12,498 nucleotides of DNA, from positions 1 to 12,498 of the forward strand of contig DKSK01000004.1 in assembly GCA_002472565.1 (NCBI GenBank), given 5' to 3'. Numbering within the stretch: the stretch's first letter is position 1; each line of letters starts with the position of its first letter. A program made the position numbers and the translations under genes. Shown piece after piece: positions 1 to 6,122 of this stretch. Under the pieces are notes generated by a model, which saw nothing but the letters and a program-made list of their open reading frames with translations, did no database searches and was not told the DNA's origin. This DNA comes from Bacteroidales bacterium UBA7258. Lineage in GTDB: Bacteria; Bacteroidota; Bacteroidia; Bacteroidales; UBA932.

Positions 1-65
1 TAGAAAAATAAAAAGGAACTTTGTCATAGGGTATAAAATTAAAGGAGGGTGTCATTTCCGGATTT

Positions 66-200
66 AGGTTGACTCTGATTTGAGTCTATCCCTGATAGAA
101 GTTGACTCTGGTTTAAGGTTATTACTGGTAAAGGTTGACTTTCGTCGTTATCTCTGTTTTTGGTTGTCTTCCCAGGTCTTATCCCGGTCAGGGGTTGACT
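66..200. repeat. Degenerate tandem array, 31-33 bp units headed by GGTTGACT
   Basis: The word GTTGACT (or GTTGTCT in one unit) starts at 68, 101, 134, 163 and 194, giving spacings of 33, 33, 29 and 31 bp, close to three helical turns. The second half of each unit is also alike: TCTATCCCTGATA, GTTATTACTGGTA, GTTATCTCTG and CTTATCCCGGTCA. The last copy lies inside the final codons of the transposase gene. Evenly phased, diverged repeats beside a transposase suggest multiple protein-binding sites at an element end; that role is inference. Confidence 0.7.
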
Positions 201-1549
201 GGAGGGCGTAGCCCGGAAGGAGCCCCCTGACCGTCGGACGAAGGTAAACTATTTTCAGGGATTTCCAAAGCTTGCTTCTCCCGTACGGCCCGTTCACGGA
301 GACTGACCCAACGCTTTTTGATTTCTCCCTCGCAGAAGGCCGCCATGGCGGGCGTCATCATGTCGATGCTCATATGGGGACGCTCATTGTTGTAGAAGTC
401 CACCGCACGCGCAACGGCGGCGATGACTTCATCGATATTGGTAAAGCGCATCCCTTTTAGAAGTTCGTTCTTCATCGTGTTATTGATTCGTTCCGCCTGG
501 GCGTTGTCCTTCGGGTCTCCTGACTCCGTCATGCTGATAAGTATATGATTGTCGTTCAGCAGCTTGATATATTCCGCGCTGGCGTACTGGCAGCCGCGAT
601 CCGAGTGATGGATTAGATGGATGTCATGCTTCCCCGCTATGCGTTTCAAAGCCATCTTCAAGGCCTCTAAAGGATAGACTGGTTCCAATGTAGGGCCAAC
701 GCTCCAGCCGATGATTTCCTCCGTATAGGCATCCAGGATAAGGGACAGGTAACAGAAGATATAATGAATGGCATCCACCCAGATGATGATATATGTGATA
801 TCGCTGACCCACAGTTGGTTCGGCCCTGTAGGTATAAGGTCCTTGACGAGGTTGGGGTATGTCGGAAGCCCGTGTGAGGAGTCCGTCGTATGGGGCTTCC
901 GTATCTTCAACCGGACTTTCAGGTTGTGCCTGTCGATAATATCCGCAAACCAGTCTCGTCCGATAGGGTCGTTCCCCTTGAAGTCACGCCGGTACATATG
1001 CCATAGTTCGTCCCCTCCTATTCCAGGATCTTTCATCCGGATGTCCTTGATGTACTCCAAGGCGAAAGCCTCCCTGGCTGCGCGAGCCAGAACCTTTGAT
1101 TCGTCGTGTTTGTAATATGCCTGCTTTGATACGCCAATCAGCAACTGCATAAGTGGCCCCCGCCGAACACACTCCAACGGGGACTCATAAGTAACGCCGC
1201 TATGCCTTCTGGGCAGGGACTTGGATAATGGTGAGCCATTTTTCCGGGCCTTCAACCGCCGTAGTTCATCTTCGCATACGCGAATCTTCTCCTCCAGCTC
1301 TTCGATGCCGGGAACGTGCGTATCGTCTTCATAGAGGTCGCGAATCTCTTCCAGACTGAACCCCATCCCCTTTAGGGACAAGATGCCCTGCATCTTCTGC
1401 AGCTGGCCTATGCTGTAGTAGCGGTATCCGGTGTCCCGGTCCACGATTTCCGGCACCAGCAGGTCTATCTCCTCGTAATGCCGGAGCGTCCGTACCGTAA
1501 CGCGGCAAAGGCGTGAAAACTCCCCGATTTTTAATCTGTTTGTCTTCAT
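188..1549 (-). CDS. MerR-type DNA-binding domain fused to IS3-family DDE transposase
   Basis: This 453-residue protein should bind DNA and catalyse transposition. Residues 1-75 are a typical MerR N-terminus (KIGEFSRLCRVTVRTLRHYE, then GYRYYS and the GFSLEEI helix), followed by a charged helix at 80-102 like the MerR dimerisation coil. From about 131 the protein is an IS3 OrfB: GVSKQAYYK, IGGDELWHMYRRDF, YPNLVKDL, and an integrase core with WVSDITYI (D250), HHSDRG (D317) and NAQAERINNTMKNE (E353). The D-35-E spacing is canonical for IS3. The tail after 410 is longer than usual and basic, then proline-rich. IS3 elements usually supply DNA binding through a separate OrfA made by frameshifting; here a MerR module takes that place in one uninterrupted frame. 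The start at 1549 fits the MerR consensus and a promoter 30 bp upstream. The frame is intact, so the protein could be active. Domain calls are firm; the working role of the fusion is inferred. Confidence 0.9.
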   Translation of the reverse strand: MKTNRLKIGEFSRLCRVTVRTLRHYEEIDLLVPEIVDRDTGYRYYSIGQLQKMQGILSLKGMGFSLEEIRDLYEDDTHVPGIEELEEKIRVCEDELRRLKARKNGSPLSKSLPRRHSGVTYESPLECVRRGPLMQLLIGVSKQAYYKHDESKVLARAAREAFALEYIKDIRMKDPGIGGDELWHMYRRDFKGNDPIGRDWFADIIDRHNLKVRLKIRKPHTTDSSHGLPTYPNLVKDLIPTGPNQLWVSDITYIIIWVDAIHYIFCYLSLILDAYTEEIIGWSVGPTLEPVYPLEALKMALKRIAGKHDIHLIHHSDRGCQYASAEYIKLLNDNHILISMTESGDPKDNAQAERINNTMKNELLKGMRFTNIDEVIAAVARAVDFYNNERPHMSIDMMTPAMAAFCEGEIKKRWVSLRERAVREKQALEIPENSLPSSDGQGAPSGLRPPVNP

Positions 1550-1578
1550 AACATCTGTGCACTTATGTTATCCGACAG

Positions 1579-1611
1579 CAAAGATAATACGTGACGTAGG
1601 GTACGAGTCAA
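1579..1611 (-). promoter_or_regulatory. MerR-style promoter with palindromic operator in a 19-bp spacer
   Basis: Reading the minus strand, TTGACT (1611-1606) is followed after 19 bp by TATCTTTG (1586-1579), which matches the Bacteroidota -7 box TAnnTTTG. The spacer holds the palindrome TACnnnACGTnnnGTA (1588-1603). A long spacer with a dyad between the promoter boxes is the hallmark of promoters controlled by MerR proteins, and the downstream gene starts with a MerR domain, so autoregulation is likely. TTGACT here is also the word repeated at the other end of the element. Confidence 0.6.
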
Positions 1612-1898
1612 GAGAAAAATGAAAAAAGTGACGGTGCCTCCTGTCCGGCACTGAGCCGGCCTTGCTCTTTGCGTGCAGTTTACGCGCTAGATAACAATCC
1701 AGCATATCGCTGATGCCGCAGAAAGTGAGTATATTTGCGCTGTAAAACTATTGGATGCGCAATCTTTATTCATTGGATAGGGCTCTGTAGCATTTGACTT
1801 CCTGCCGTCTGCAGCGAATCAAATGCGCCCTAAACCGTTTTCCGGTACTTGGCGAGACCAAGCGCCCTTATGTTTGTATAACCCAAAACATCAAGACA
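1612..1898. promoter_or_regulatory. Intergenic region with two candidate promoters for the acetyltransferase gene
   Basis: No gene is seen here. A short hairpin, CCGGC-actga-GCCGG, is at 1645-1659. Two TAnnTTTG boxes face the downstream gene: TATATTTG at 1730-1737 and TATGTTTG at 1869-1876. Neither has a clear TTTG -33 box at the usual distance. A perfect inverted repeat, CTTGG-cgaga-CCAAG (1848-1862), sits just upstream of the second box and could be an operator. The second box would leave a leader of about 15-20 nt before the ATG at 1899. Confidence 0.35.
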
Positions 1899-2522
1899 AT
1901 GAATAAAGAATACATCATCCGCCACGAGCGGACATCGGAATATTACCAAGTAGAAAACCTTGTACGTGAATCCTTTTGGAACGTCTATCGCCCGGGCTGT
2001 CTGGAGCATTATGTGCTACACTGCCTGAGAGATAATCCGGCTTTTGTCCCGGAACTTGACTATGTGATGGAGACAGATGGCCGTTTAATCGGACAGTGCA
2101 TTTACCTACGCGCGGAAATTCGGTCAGATAAAGGCGCGACCATTCCCATACTTACAATGGGACCTATCGGAATCCATCCGGATTTCAAGCGCCAGGGCTA
2201 TGGCAAAACTCTATTGGACTTCACCCTGGGGCGTGCAACTGAAATGGGCTTCGGCGCCGTTTGCTTTGAAGGAAACATCGCCTTTTATGGCAAGAGCGGA
2301 TTTACCTATGCCTCTGACTTCGGCATCCGTTACCATGGGGTTCCGGAAGGAGAAGACGATTCCTTCTTCCTCTGCAAGGAGCTGATTCCTGGTTATCTGT
2401 ACGGGATTACCGGTGAATATGCAACTCCGGTCGGGTACTTCGTCGATGAGCAGAAATGCGAAGAATATGACAAGGATTTCCCTTTTAGGAAGAAAGTGAA
2501 GTTGCCAGGCCAGCTCTGGTAG
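1899..2522 (+). CDS. GNAT-family N-acetyltransferase
   Basis: The 207-residue product is a GCN5-related acetyltransferase of the YhbS-like type, expected to move an acetyl group from acetyl-CoA to an amine; the substrate cannot be told. The fold reads in order: substrate-side helices at 15-45 (VENLVRESFW), beta strands with VMETDGRLIGQCIYL at 56-70, then motif A at 87-110, where MGPIGIHPDFKRQGYGKTLL carries the QGYGK acetyl-CoA loop, and motif B with GNIAFYGKSGF at 125-135. I chose the ATG at 1899 because the family homology starts at MNKEYIIR; an in-frame TTG at 1794 would add 35 residues with no domain character. The frame is intact, with its own likely promoter and a strong terminator just after it. 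GNAT enzymes of this type often come with mobile DNA, and here it lies between an IS and phage debris. Confidence 0.88.
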   Translation: MNKEYIIRHERTSEYYQVENLVRESFWNVYRPGCLEHYVLHCLRDNPAFVPELDYVMETDGRLIGQCIYLRAEIRSDKGATIPILTMGPIGIHPDFKRQGYGKTLLDFTLGRATEMGFGAVCFEGNIAFYGKSGFTYASDFGIRYHGVPEGEDDSFFLCKELIPGYLYGITGEYATPVGYFVDEQKCEEYDKDFPFRKKVKLPGQLW

Positions 2523-2528
2523 TAGCAT

Positions 2529-2750
2529 TCAAGGGCAGCCCCGACAGTCCATAAGGATTGCCGGGGCTTTGCGGCCAAGGGGAAAGAGCCACAGGCGGTA
2601 TGTGAGGGAAGAGAAGAAGCCGCGCCGTTGAAGTTCTGTGTTCACGCGGCGAGCAATCTCGTGGGTGTAGGCCCATTCAAGGAGACGGCCGTCAGGACTT
2701 CGCCTTCCTGCAGTTTCCCGGCCGTGTCCGTTGTCGATTAAGATTTTCAT
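2529..2750 (-). pseudogene. N-terminal fragment of phage-type N-acetylmuramoyl-L-alanine amidase
   Basis: The first 45 residues, MKILIDNGHG followed by SPDGRLLEWAYTHEIARRV and LQRRGF, are the start of an Amidase_3-type zinc amidase as found in Bacteroidota prophage lysis genes; the H in DNGHG would be the first zinc ligand and the E in LLEW fits the second. After residue 45 the frame runs into unrelated sequence and stops at 2529, inside the acetyltransferase terminator. A full enzyme needs roughly 150-200 residues, so the remaining zinc ligand and the catalytic glutamate are missing. It is a truncated relic, probably of the same kind of prophage seen at 5605-9602. Confidence 0.7.
2537..2570 (+). 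terminator. Rho-independent-type terminator of the acetyltransferase gene
   Basis: AGCCCCG (2537-2543) pairs with CGGGGCT (2562-2568). Inside it CAGTCC pairs with GGATTG using one G-U wobble, around an ATAA loop, with one a/c mismatch between the two stems. It starts 15 bp after the stop codon. The T tract is short (three Ts), so efficiency is uncertain, but the stem is long and GC-rich. Confidence 0.7.
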
Positions 2751-2866
2751 AGGACAAGGTTTTAGGTTTGCAGGTCGGCAATACTATGATACACAAAAAA
2801 CGCGAGAATAGAAAGAATAGCAGCAGGCAGTATCATTCCGCTATTACCGCATGGCCGTGAGAATAA

Positions 2867-2899
2867 TTTCACCCCTTTTCAAATGAATTCGTAACTTTG
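2867..2899 (+). promoter_or_regulatory. Candidate Bacteroidota promoter (TTTC-N21-TAACTTTG)
   Basis: TAACTTTG at 2892-2899 fits the TAnnTTTG -7 box exactly. TTTC at 2867-2870 is one base away from the TTTG -33 box and lies 21 bp upstream, within the normal spacing. Transcription would start near 2906 and meet a terminator within about 70 nt. Confidence 0.5.
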
Positions 2900-2905
2900 C
2901 AAAGT

Positions 2906-2977
2906 GAGGTCTGATGCCAGAATTAATTTGTCAACACCGGGTGTGGCATCACCTTAAGGCTTGGCCGCACCTTTTTT
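2906..2977 (+). ncRNA. Candidate small structured RNA or attenuated leader, about 70 nt
   Basis: The segment lies between a promoter-like box and a U-tract terminator and has no ORF of useful size. It can fold in two competing ways. TGATGCCA (2912-2919) pairs perfectly with TGGCATCA (2944-2951), enclosing the small palindrome ACACC-G-GGTGT. Alternatively GGTGTGGC (2940-2947) pairs with GCCGCACC (2964-2971) to make a terminator. The two stems share bases, so they exclude each other, as in attenuators. It could be a free small RNA or a leader controlling the genes from 3055 onward. I do not recognise a known RNA family. Confidence 0.4.
2940..2977 (+). terminator. Rho-independent terminator
   Basis: GGTGTGGC (2940-2947) pairs with GCCGCACC (2964-2971), with one G-U pair, and is followed at once by six Ts (2972-2977). 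The 16-nt loop contains the palindrome CCTTAAGG, which could extend the fold. The U tract directs it to plus-strand transcription. Confidence 0.65.
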
Positions 2978-3012
2978 ATTAAAACTCAGGGCCGGAGCAT
3001 AAAAAGCAAAAA

Positions 3013-3054
3013 TTTTGTCCCCTCACGAATTATGGGGACAATTGGGGGACAAAA
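3013..3054. repeat. Three GGGGACAA motifs in inverted and direct arrangement
   Basis: TTTTGTCCCC (3013-3022) and GGGGACAAAA (3045-3054) are a perfect 10-bp inverted repeat. A third copy, GGGGACAA, is at 3034-3041, in direct repeat with the last at an 11-bp step, about one helical turn. The block ends exactly at the ATG at 3055. The arrangement suggests an operator for a dimeric regulator, or integrase arm-type sites left by a mobile element; neither is proven. Confidence 0.5.
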
Positions 3055-3192
3055 ATGAAAAGCCTAAATTGATATCTGCTTGATATTCAGAATAAAGGGA
3101 AATGCATTTATTTCCCCGGCGGAAAGGCGTATAAGGATGATGACGATGAAAACGAGATAACAGATCCGCTCGAAGAATTCAATGAAAATTGG

Positions 3193-3600
3193 GTGGAAGA
3201 CCAGTGTAAGTTAAGTTTCGATATGCTCAGGTTATTCTTCTGTAAACGTGGAAATCAGATTGCTCTTAATGGCCTGTTCGCTAATATTTGTATCGGCCCG
3301 CACCTGTTTAGGAGATTAGGTGTTAACGCCGATTCCAAGCCAACCAAGACTGTAATCATTAAGCTGCAGAAGTATCTTGTATCCCTACAATGGCATCTGG
3401 CCTGCAAGAAGGGTACCAGCACTGATTTGGTGTTGGCTGATCCGGCAAATCCGGATGCATTAGGAAAGCTGATATCAATGATTTCCATCAGCAAGGGCAA
3501 GGCCGCAGAATTCGACTATATCAAGTACGCCGACATCCTGGGAATAATGGACTCGGACGATGAGCAAAGCTCGATAAAACAATATCTAACAACAAGATGA
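3193..3600 (+). CDS. Unrecognised protein, possibly 5'-damaged; overlaps the GH13 gene
   Basis: I do not recognise the 135-residue product. It is soluble, with no signal peptide or membrane segment, and is rich in helix-forming residues (FDMLRLFFCKRGNQIALNGL, VIIKLQKYLVSLQW), ending in an acidic stretch, SDDEQSS. The start is doubtful. The GTG at 3193 is the first usual start, yet the frame stays open back to 3073. Just before that, in the same frame, an ATG at 3055 gives MKSLN and then a TGA at 3070. If that TGA were TGG, the protein would be 181 residues with a sensible N-terminus, so a recent nonsense mutation is plausible. Its stop overlaps the start of the next gene as ATGA, implying translational coupling with a secreted glycosidase, an odd pairing for a cytosolic protein. 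Confidence 0.5.
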   Translation: MEDQCKLSFDMLRLFFCKRGNQIALNGLFANICIGPHLFRRLGVNADSKPTKTVIIKLQKYLVSLQWHLACKKGTSTDLVLADPANPDALGKLISMISISKGKAAEFDYIKYADILGIMDSDDEQSSIKQYLTTR

Positions 3601-5495
3601 AAAAGATAATATCAATTTTACTGCTCTCCTTTGCCTCCATTCTCACTTATGCCCAGCCAAAGCCTGGCAGTTTCAAGCCTACCTGGGAAAAAGGACCGGA
3701 ATGGTTGAAAAATGCCGTCATATATCAGATTTATCCATCCTCCTTCAAGGATTCAGACGGTAATGGAATAGGCGACATCCCCGGCGTCATTTCCAAACTG
3801 GACTACATCGAGAGTCTGGGAGTGGATGTGATATGGTTTAATCCTCTCTTCAGTTCTACCTGGATTGACGGAGGGTACGATATTACTGATTTTTATTCAG
3901 TTGACAATCGCTTCGGGACTAATGACGATCTGGTTGAATTGATACGGCAGGCGCACAGCAGGGGAATCCGTGTTATGCTGGATCTTGTAGCCGGGCACAC
4001 TTCGTATCTCCATCCATGGTTTCAGGAGAGTTCTAAATATACGAACCACAGGTATTCCGATTATTATATCTGGAGCGACGTACTTCCTGACAAGAAGGCC
4101 GAAGCCGATTTGGAGAAGATGCTGAAATCTCCAGATTATATGCAGAGTACCACGGGGAAATGGATGTCAGGAGATTATCCGAGAGCAAAGTACTATTATA
4201 AAAACTTCTACGCCTGCCAGCCGGCACTCAATTATGGTTATGCCAAGCCCGATCCGTCTCATCCCTGGGAACAAAGTGTAGACGACGAGGGGCCGCGTGC
4301 CGTGAGACAGGAATTGAAAAACATAATGGCTTTCTGGTACGGGAAAGGGATAGACGGGTTCAGAGTAGATATGGCCAATAGCCTGGTCAAAGGCGATAGT
4401 GACAAATCTACGACAATCAAAGTCTGGCGCGAAATGAGGGAATGGTCGGATAAAAATTATCCCGACAGGGTGCTCATGGCTGAATGGGGCTCTCCCAAAT
4501 ATTGCCTTGCCTCAGGCTTCAATGTAGATATGGATTTGAATTCCGTCAACAAACCAAACAGGAGATTGTATTTTGACAACAAGCACCAGGCCGATGGCGG
4601 ATCCTATTTTTCTCTCAATGGAGGCGCACCTTCCCGCTTTGACTTATATGGAAAGCCTTGGCCTCGGGAACTTGTAGACTCTGTCACTACTCCGTATGAT
4701 ATGCTGAAGCGATACTATGACTATATAACTGATTGCTTTGAATGGGTGGAGGATTGGGGATATATCGCCTCGATCACCGGTAACCACGACCATCTCCGTT
4801 TGAACACGGGTGCCAGAAACACACCAGAGCAGCTGAAGATGATGATGACATGGATCATGATGATGCCTCTCCCGATTCTTTATTATGGAGATGAAATAGG
4901 CCTACGGTCCCTTGTAGATATGCCTAATGTCGAAGGTGCCAACCACAACGGAAAAGAACGCTCTGGCGCCCGCACTCCGATGCAATGGGACTCAAGCGCG
5001 AATGCTGGATTCTCCTCGTGCTCACCAGAGAATCTTTATCTTCCCGTGTGCCCTGAATGGACGTCGGTCACTTCATACAAGGATTATGTAGAACTGAAAA
5101 AGCAGAATATACTTCCCCTTGTAAGCGAGGGCATGATAAGTGTCGAGTCTCAGCAGGATGATCCTAATTCATTGTTGAATTGGGTCAGGACTCTCATTCG
5201 TTTCAGGAAGGAGAACGAGGCTTTCTGGGCCGACAGTGCCTTTGAACCCCTCCTTGACGAGACTGCTCCATACCCGATGGTCTTTTTGAGAAAAGGTAAA
5301 AAGGAAACATTCGCGGTTGTGATCAACCCTACGGGCCTCCCGCAACATACAAGCCTGAAATCATCCAGGCCGAGTTCCAAATATGTATCGTCCGGCAAAG
5401 TGGAAATGAACTGGAAACAATCCCGTATCAATATAGATTTGGCGCCGGTGTCCTGTATTGTGTTAAAGATTGGCCACGGTAACGACAAACGATAA
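3597..5495 (+). CDS. Secreted GH13 alpha-amylase/alpha-glucosidase-family enzyme
   Basis: The 632-residue product should cleave or transfer alpha-glucosidic bonds in maltodextrin-like substrates outside the cytoplasm. Residues 1-20 are a signal peptide (MKKIISILLLSFASILTYAQ, cleavage near TYA-Q) without a lipobox cysteine, so it is probably periplasmic. The catalytic barrel starts at WLKNAVIYQIYP (36-47), with the calcium-type loop DSDGNGIGD at 52-60. The four GH13 motifs are present: DLVAGH (129-134), GFRVDMA with nucleophile D258, LMAEWG with acid/base E296, and ITGNHDH with D398. LPILYYGDEIG and the later RTPMQW resemble oligo-1,6-glucosidase and trehalose-synthase branches, so exact specificity is open. 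A C-terminal beta domain follows from about 550. The ATG at 3597 overlaps the upstream stop. The last residues (GHGNDKR) are encoded by a 20-bp repeat found again at 10170. No susCD-type transport genes are in view. Confidence 0.9.
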   Translation: MKKIISILLLSFASILTYAQPKPGSFKPTWEKGPEWLKNAVIYQIYPSSFKDSDGNGIGDIPGVISKLDYIESLGVDVIWFNPLFSSTWIDGGYDITDFYSVDNRFGTNDDLVELIRQAHSRGIRVMLDLVAGHTSYLHPWFQESSKYTNHRYSDYYIWSDVLPDKKAEADLEKMLKSPDYMQSTTGKWMSGDYPRAKYYYKNFYACQPALNYGYAKPDPSHPWEQSVDDEGPRAVRQELKNIMAFWYGKGIDGFRVDMANSLVKGDSDKSTTIKVWREMREWSDKNYPDRVLMAEWGSPKYCLASGFNVDMDLNSVNKPNRRLYFDNKHQADGGSYFSLNGGAPSRFDLYGKPWPRELVDSVTTPYDMLKRYYDYITDCFEWVEDWGYIASITGNHDHLRLNTGARNTPEQLKMMMTWIMMMPLPILYYGDEIGLRSLVDMPNVEGANHNGKERSGARTPMQWDSSANAGFSSCSPENLYLPVCPEWTSVTSYKDYVELKKQNILPLVSEGMISVESQQDDPNSLLNWVRTLIRFRKENEAFWADSAFEPLLDETAPYPMVFLRKGKKETFAVVINPTGLPQHTSLKSSRPSSKYVSSGKVEMNWKQSRINIDLAPVSCIVLKIGHGNDKR

Positions 5496-5496
5496 G
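5477..5496. repeat. 20-bp direct repeat, left copy (pairs with 10170-10189)
   Basis: CGGTAACGACAAAC followed by GATAAG occurs here and, with a single C/T difference, at 10170-10189. The copies are in the same orientation, 4.7 kb apart, and enclose the prophage remnant and the nucleotide hydrolase gene. They are read in different frames in the two genes they overlap, so the match is at DNA level. After a short gap GTATTG follows in both copies. It may be a recombination scar or the decayed start of a paralogue of the 10182 gene. Confidence 0.6.
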
Positions 5497-5678
5497 TGAA
5501 GTATTGTTCACACTAAAATTATGTCTGATATTGCCAGATAGTCCATTGGGGGCGATATTACGAAAGTCGTATTCCAGTCAGCCAGTGTCCATTTCCAAAT
5601 CTTCAGTTTTGCGCCTATCAGAAGAAAGACCGCCTCGCCGTACTCGACGACATCATAAAGGGCTATAGCAAAACGGCC

Positions 5679-6122
5679 GTGCAGGGCAACGCGGAGACCG
5701 CCGGACAAGCCGTGCAGGACGAAGCGCAGCAGGCTCAGGCCGTCCCGCAGAGAGCCATAGAGAGGATTCCTCAAAAGGGCGTCACCAAGGACGAGGATGG
5801 CAACGAGATGCCGGCGTATGACTGGGAGAAGGCCAAGCCGGAGGATACCTATGACGCGCTGAAGGACGAGATTTTCGGAGGGGACGAGAAGCAGACGGCC
5901 GATCCCGTCAACGCCACGATAAGAGAGATAGAGTCCGAAGGCAAGGCAAAGCAGGAACAACTCGACAAGATAAGCGTGGCGATGTCGCTTCCGCGGTGCG
6001 CAACGCCGCCAAACGCAAGGCTCTCAAAGCAGAACTCGACGAACTCAGGAAGCGCGTCGACTATTGGAGAAGCGTCCTCGCAGTGCCTGCACAGAGGGCC
6101 AAGGCCGAGCAGGAGAAGGTAG
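5679..6122 (+). pseudogene. Polyvalent phage protein, 5' fragment (first frame)
   Basis: The coding frame is open from 5529, but recognisable phage-like sequence starts near 5613 (AYQKKDRLAVLDDIIKGY); the first usual start is the GTG at 5679. It is a hydrophilic, glutamine- and alanine-rich linker (NAETAGQAVQDEAQQAQ, then ERIPQKGVTKDEDGNEMP) of the kind between globular domains in very large phage and conjugative-element proteins. Real coding ends near 5975, at EQLDKIS; beyond that the ORF is out of frame, and the protein continues in the next frame as DVASAVRNAAKRKALKAEL. No enzymatic function is carried by this piece. The 5' part of the ancestral gene is missing, probably through the recombination that joined it to the GH13 gene. 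Confidence 0.55.

Larger units (their letters stand above)
61..1612 (-). mobile_element. IS3-like insertion element with MerR-transposase fusion (limits approximate)
   Basis: The element is inferred from one transposase gene flanked by a shared short word. TTGACTC is at 69-75 and 102-108 on the plus strand beyond the 3' end of the gene, and at 1605-1611 on the minus strand in front of it, so the copies face inward from both sides as terminal inverted repeats would. The shared core is only 7 bp and I could not find a longer matching inverted repeat or a target-site duplication, so the true ends may lie elsewhere. IS3 elements normally have two overlapping frames and one inverted repeat per end; this one has a single frame and repeated motifs at one end. 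Confidence 0.55.

Noticed and set aside
66..200. CRISPR-like array (33-bp period)
   Set aside because: Similarity extends through the whole unit and the units are diverged; there are no identical repeats with unrelated spacers. It is a degenerate tandem repeat.
1794..1898. TTG-started N-terminal extension of the acetyltransferase
   Set aside because: The added 35 residues have no family similarity and would overlap the candidate promoter; ATG at 1899 fits the GNAT fold.
3070..3072. In-frame TGA as a selenocysteine codon
   Set aside because: No SECIS-like stem was apparent just after it, the protein is no known selenoprotein, and a simple TGG to TGA mutation explains it.
5970..5985. Programmed ribosomal frameshift in the polyvalent gene
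   Set aside because: No slippery heptamer or obvious stimulatory hairpin is present, and a second shift near 6860 is needed as well; indels in a relic are simpler.
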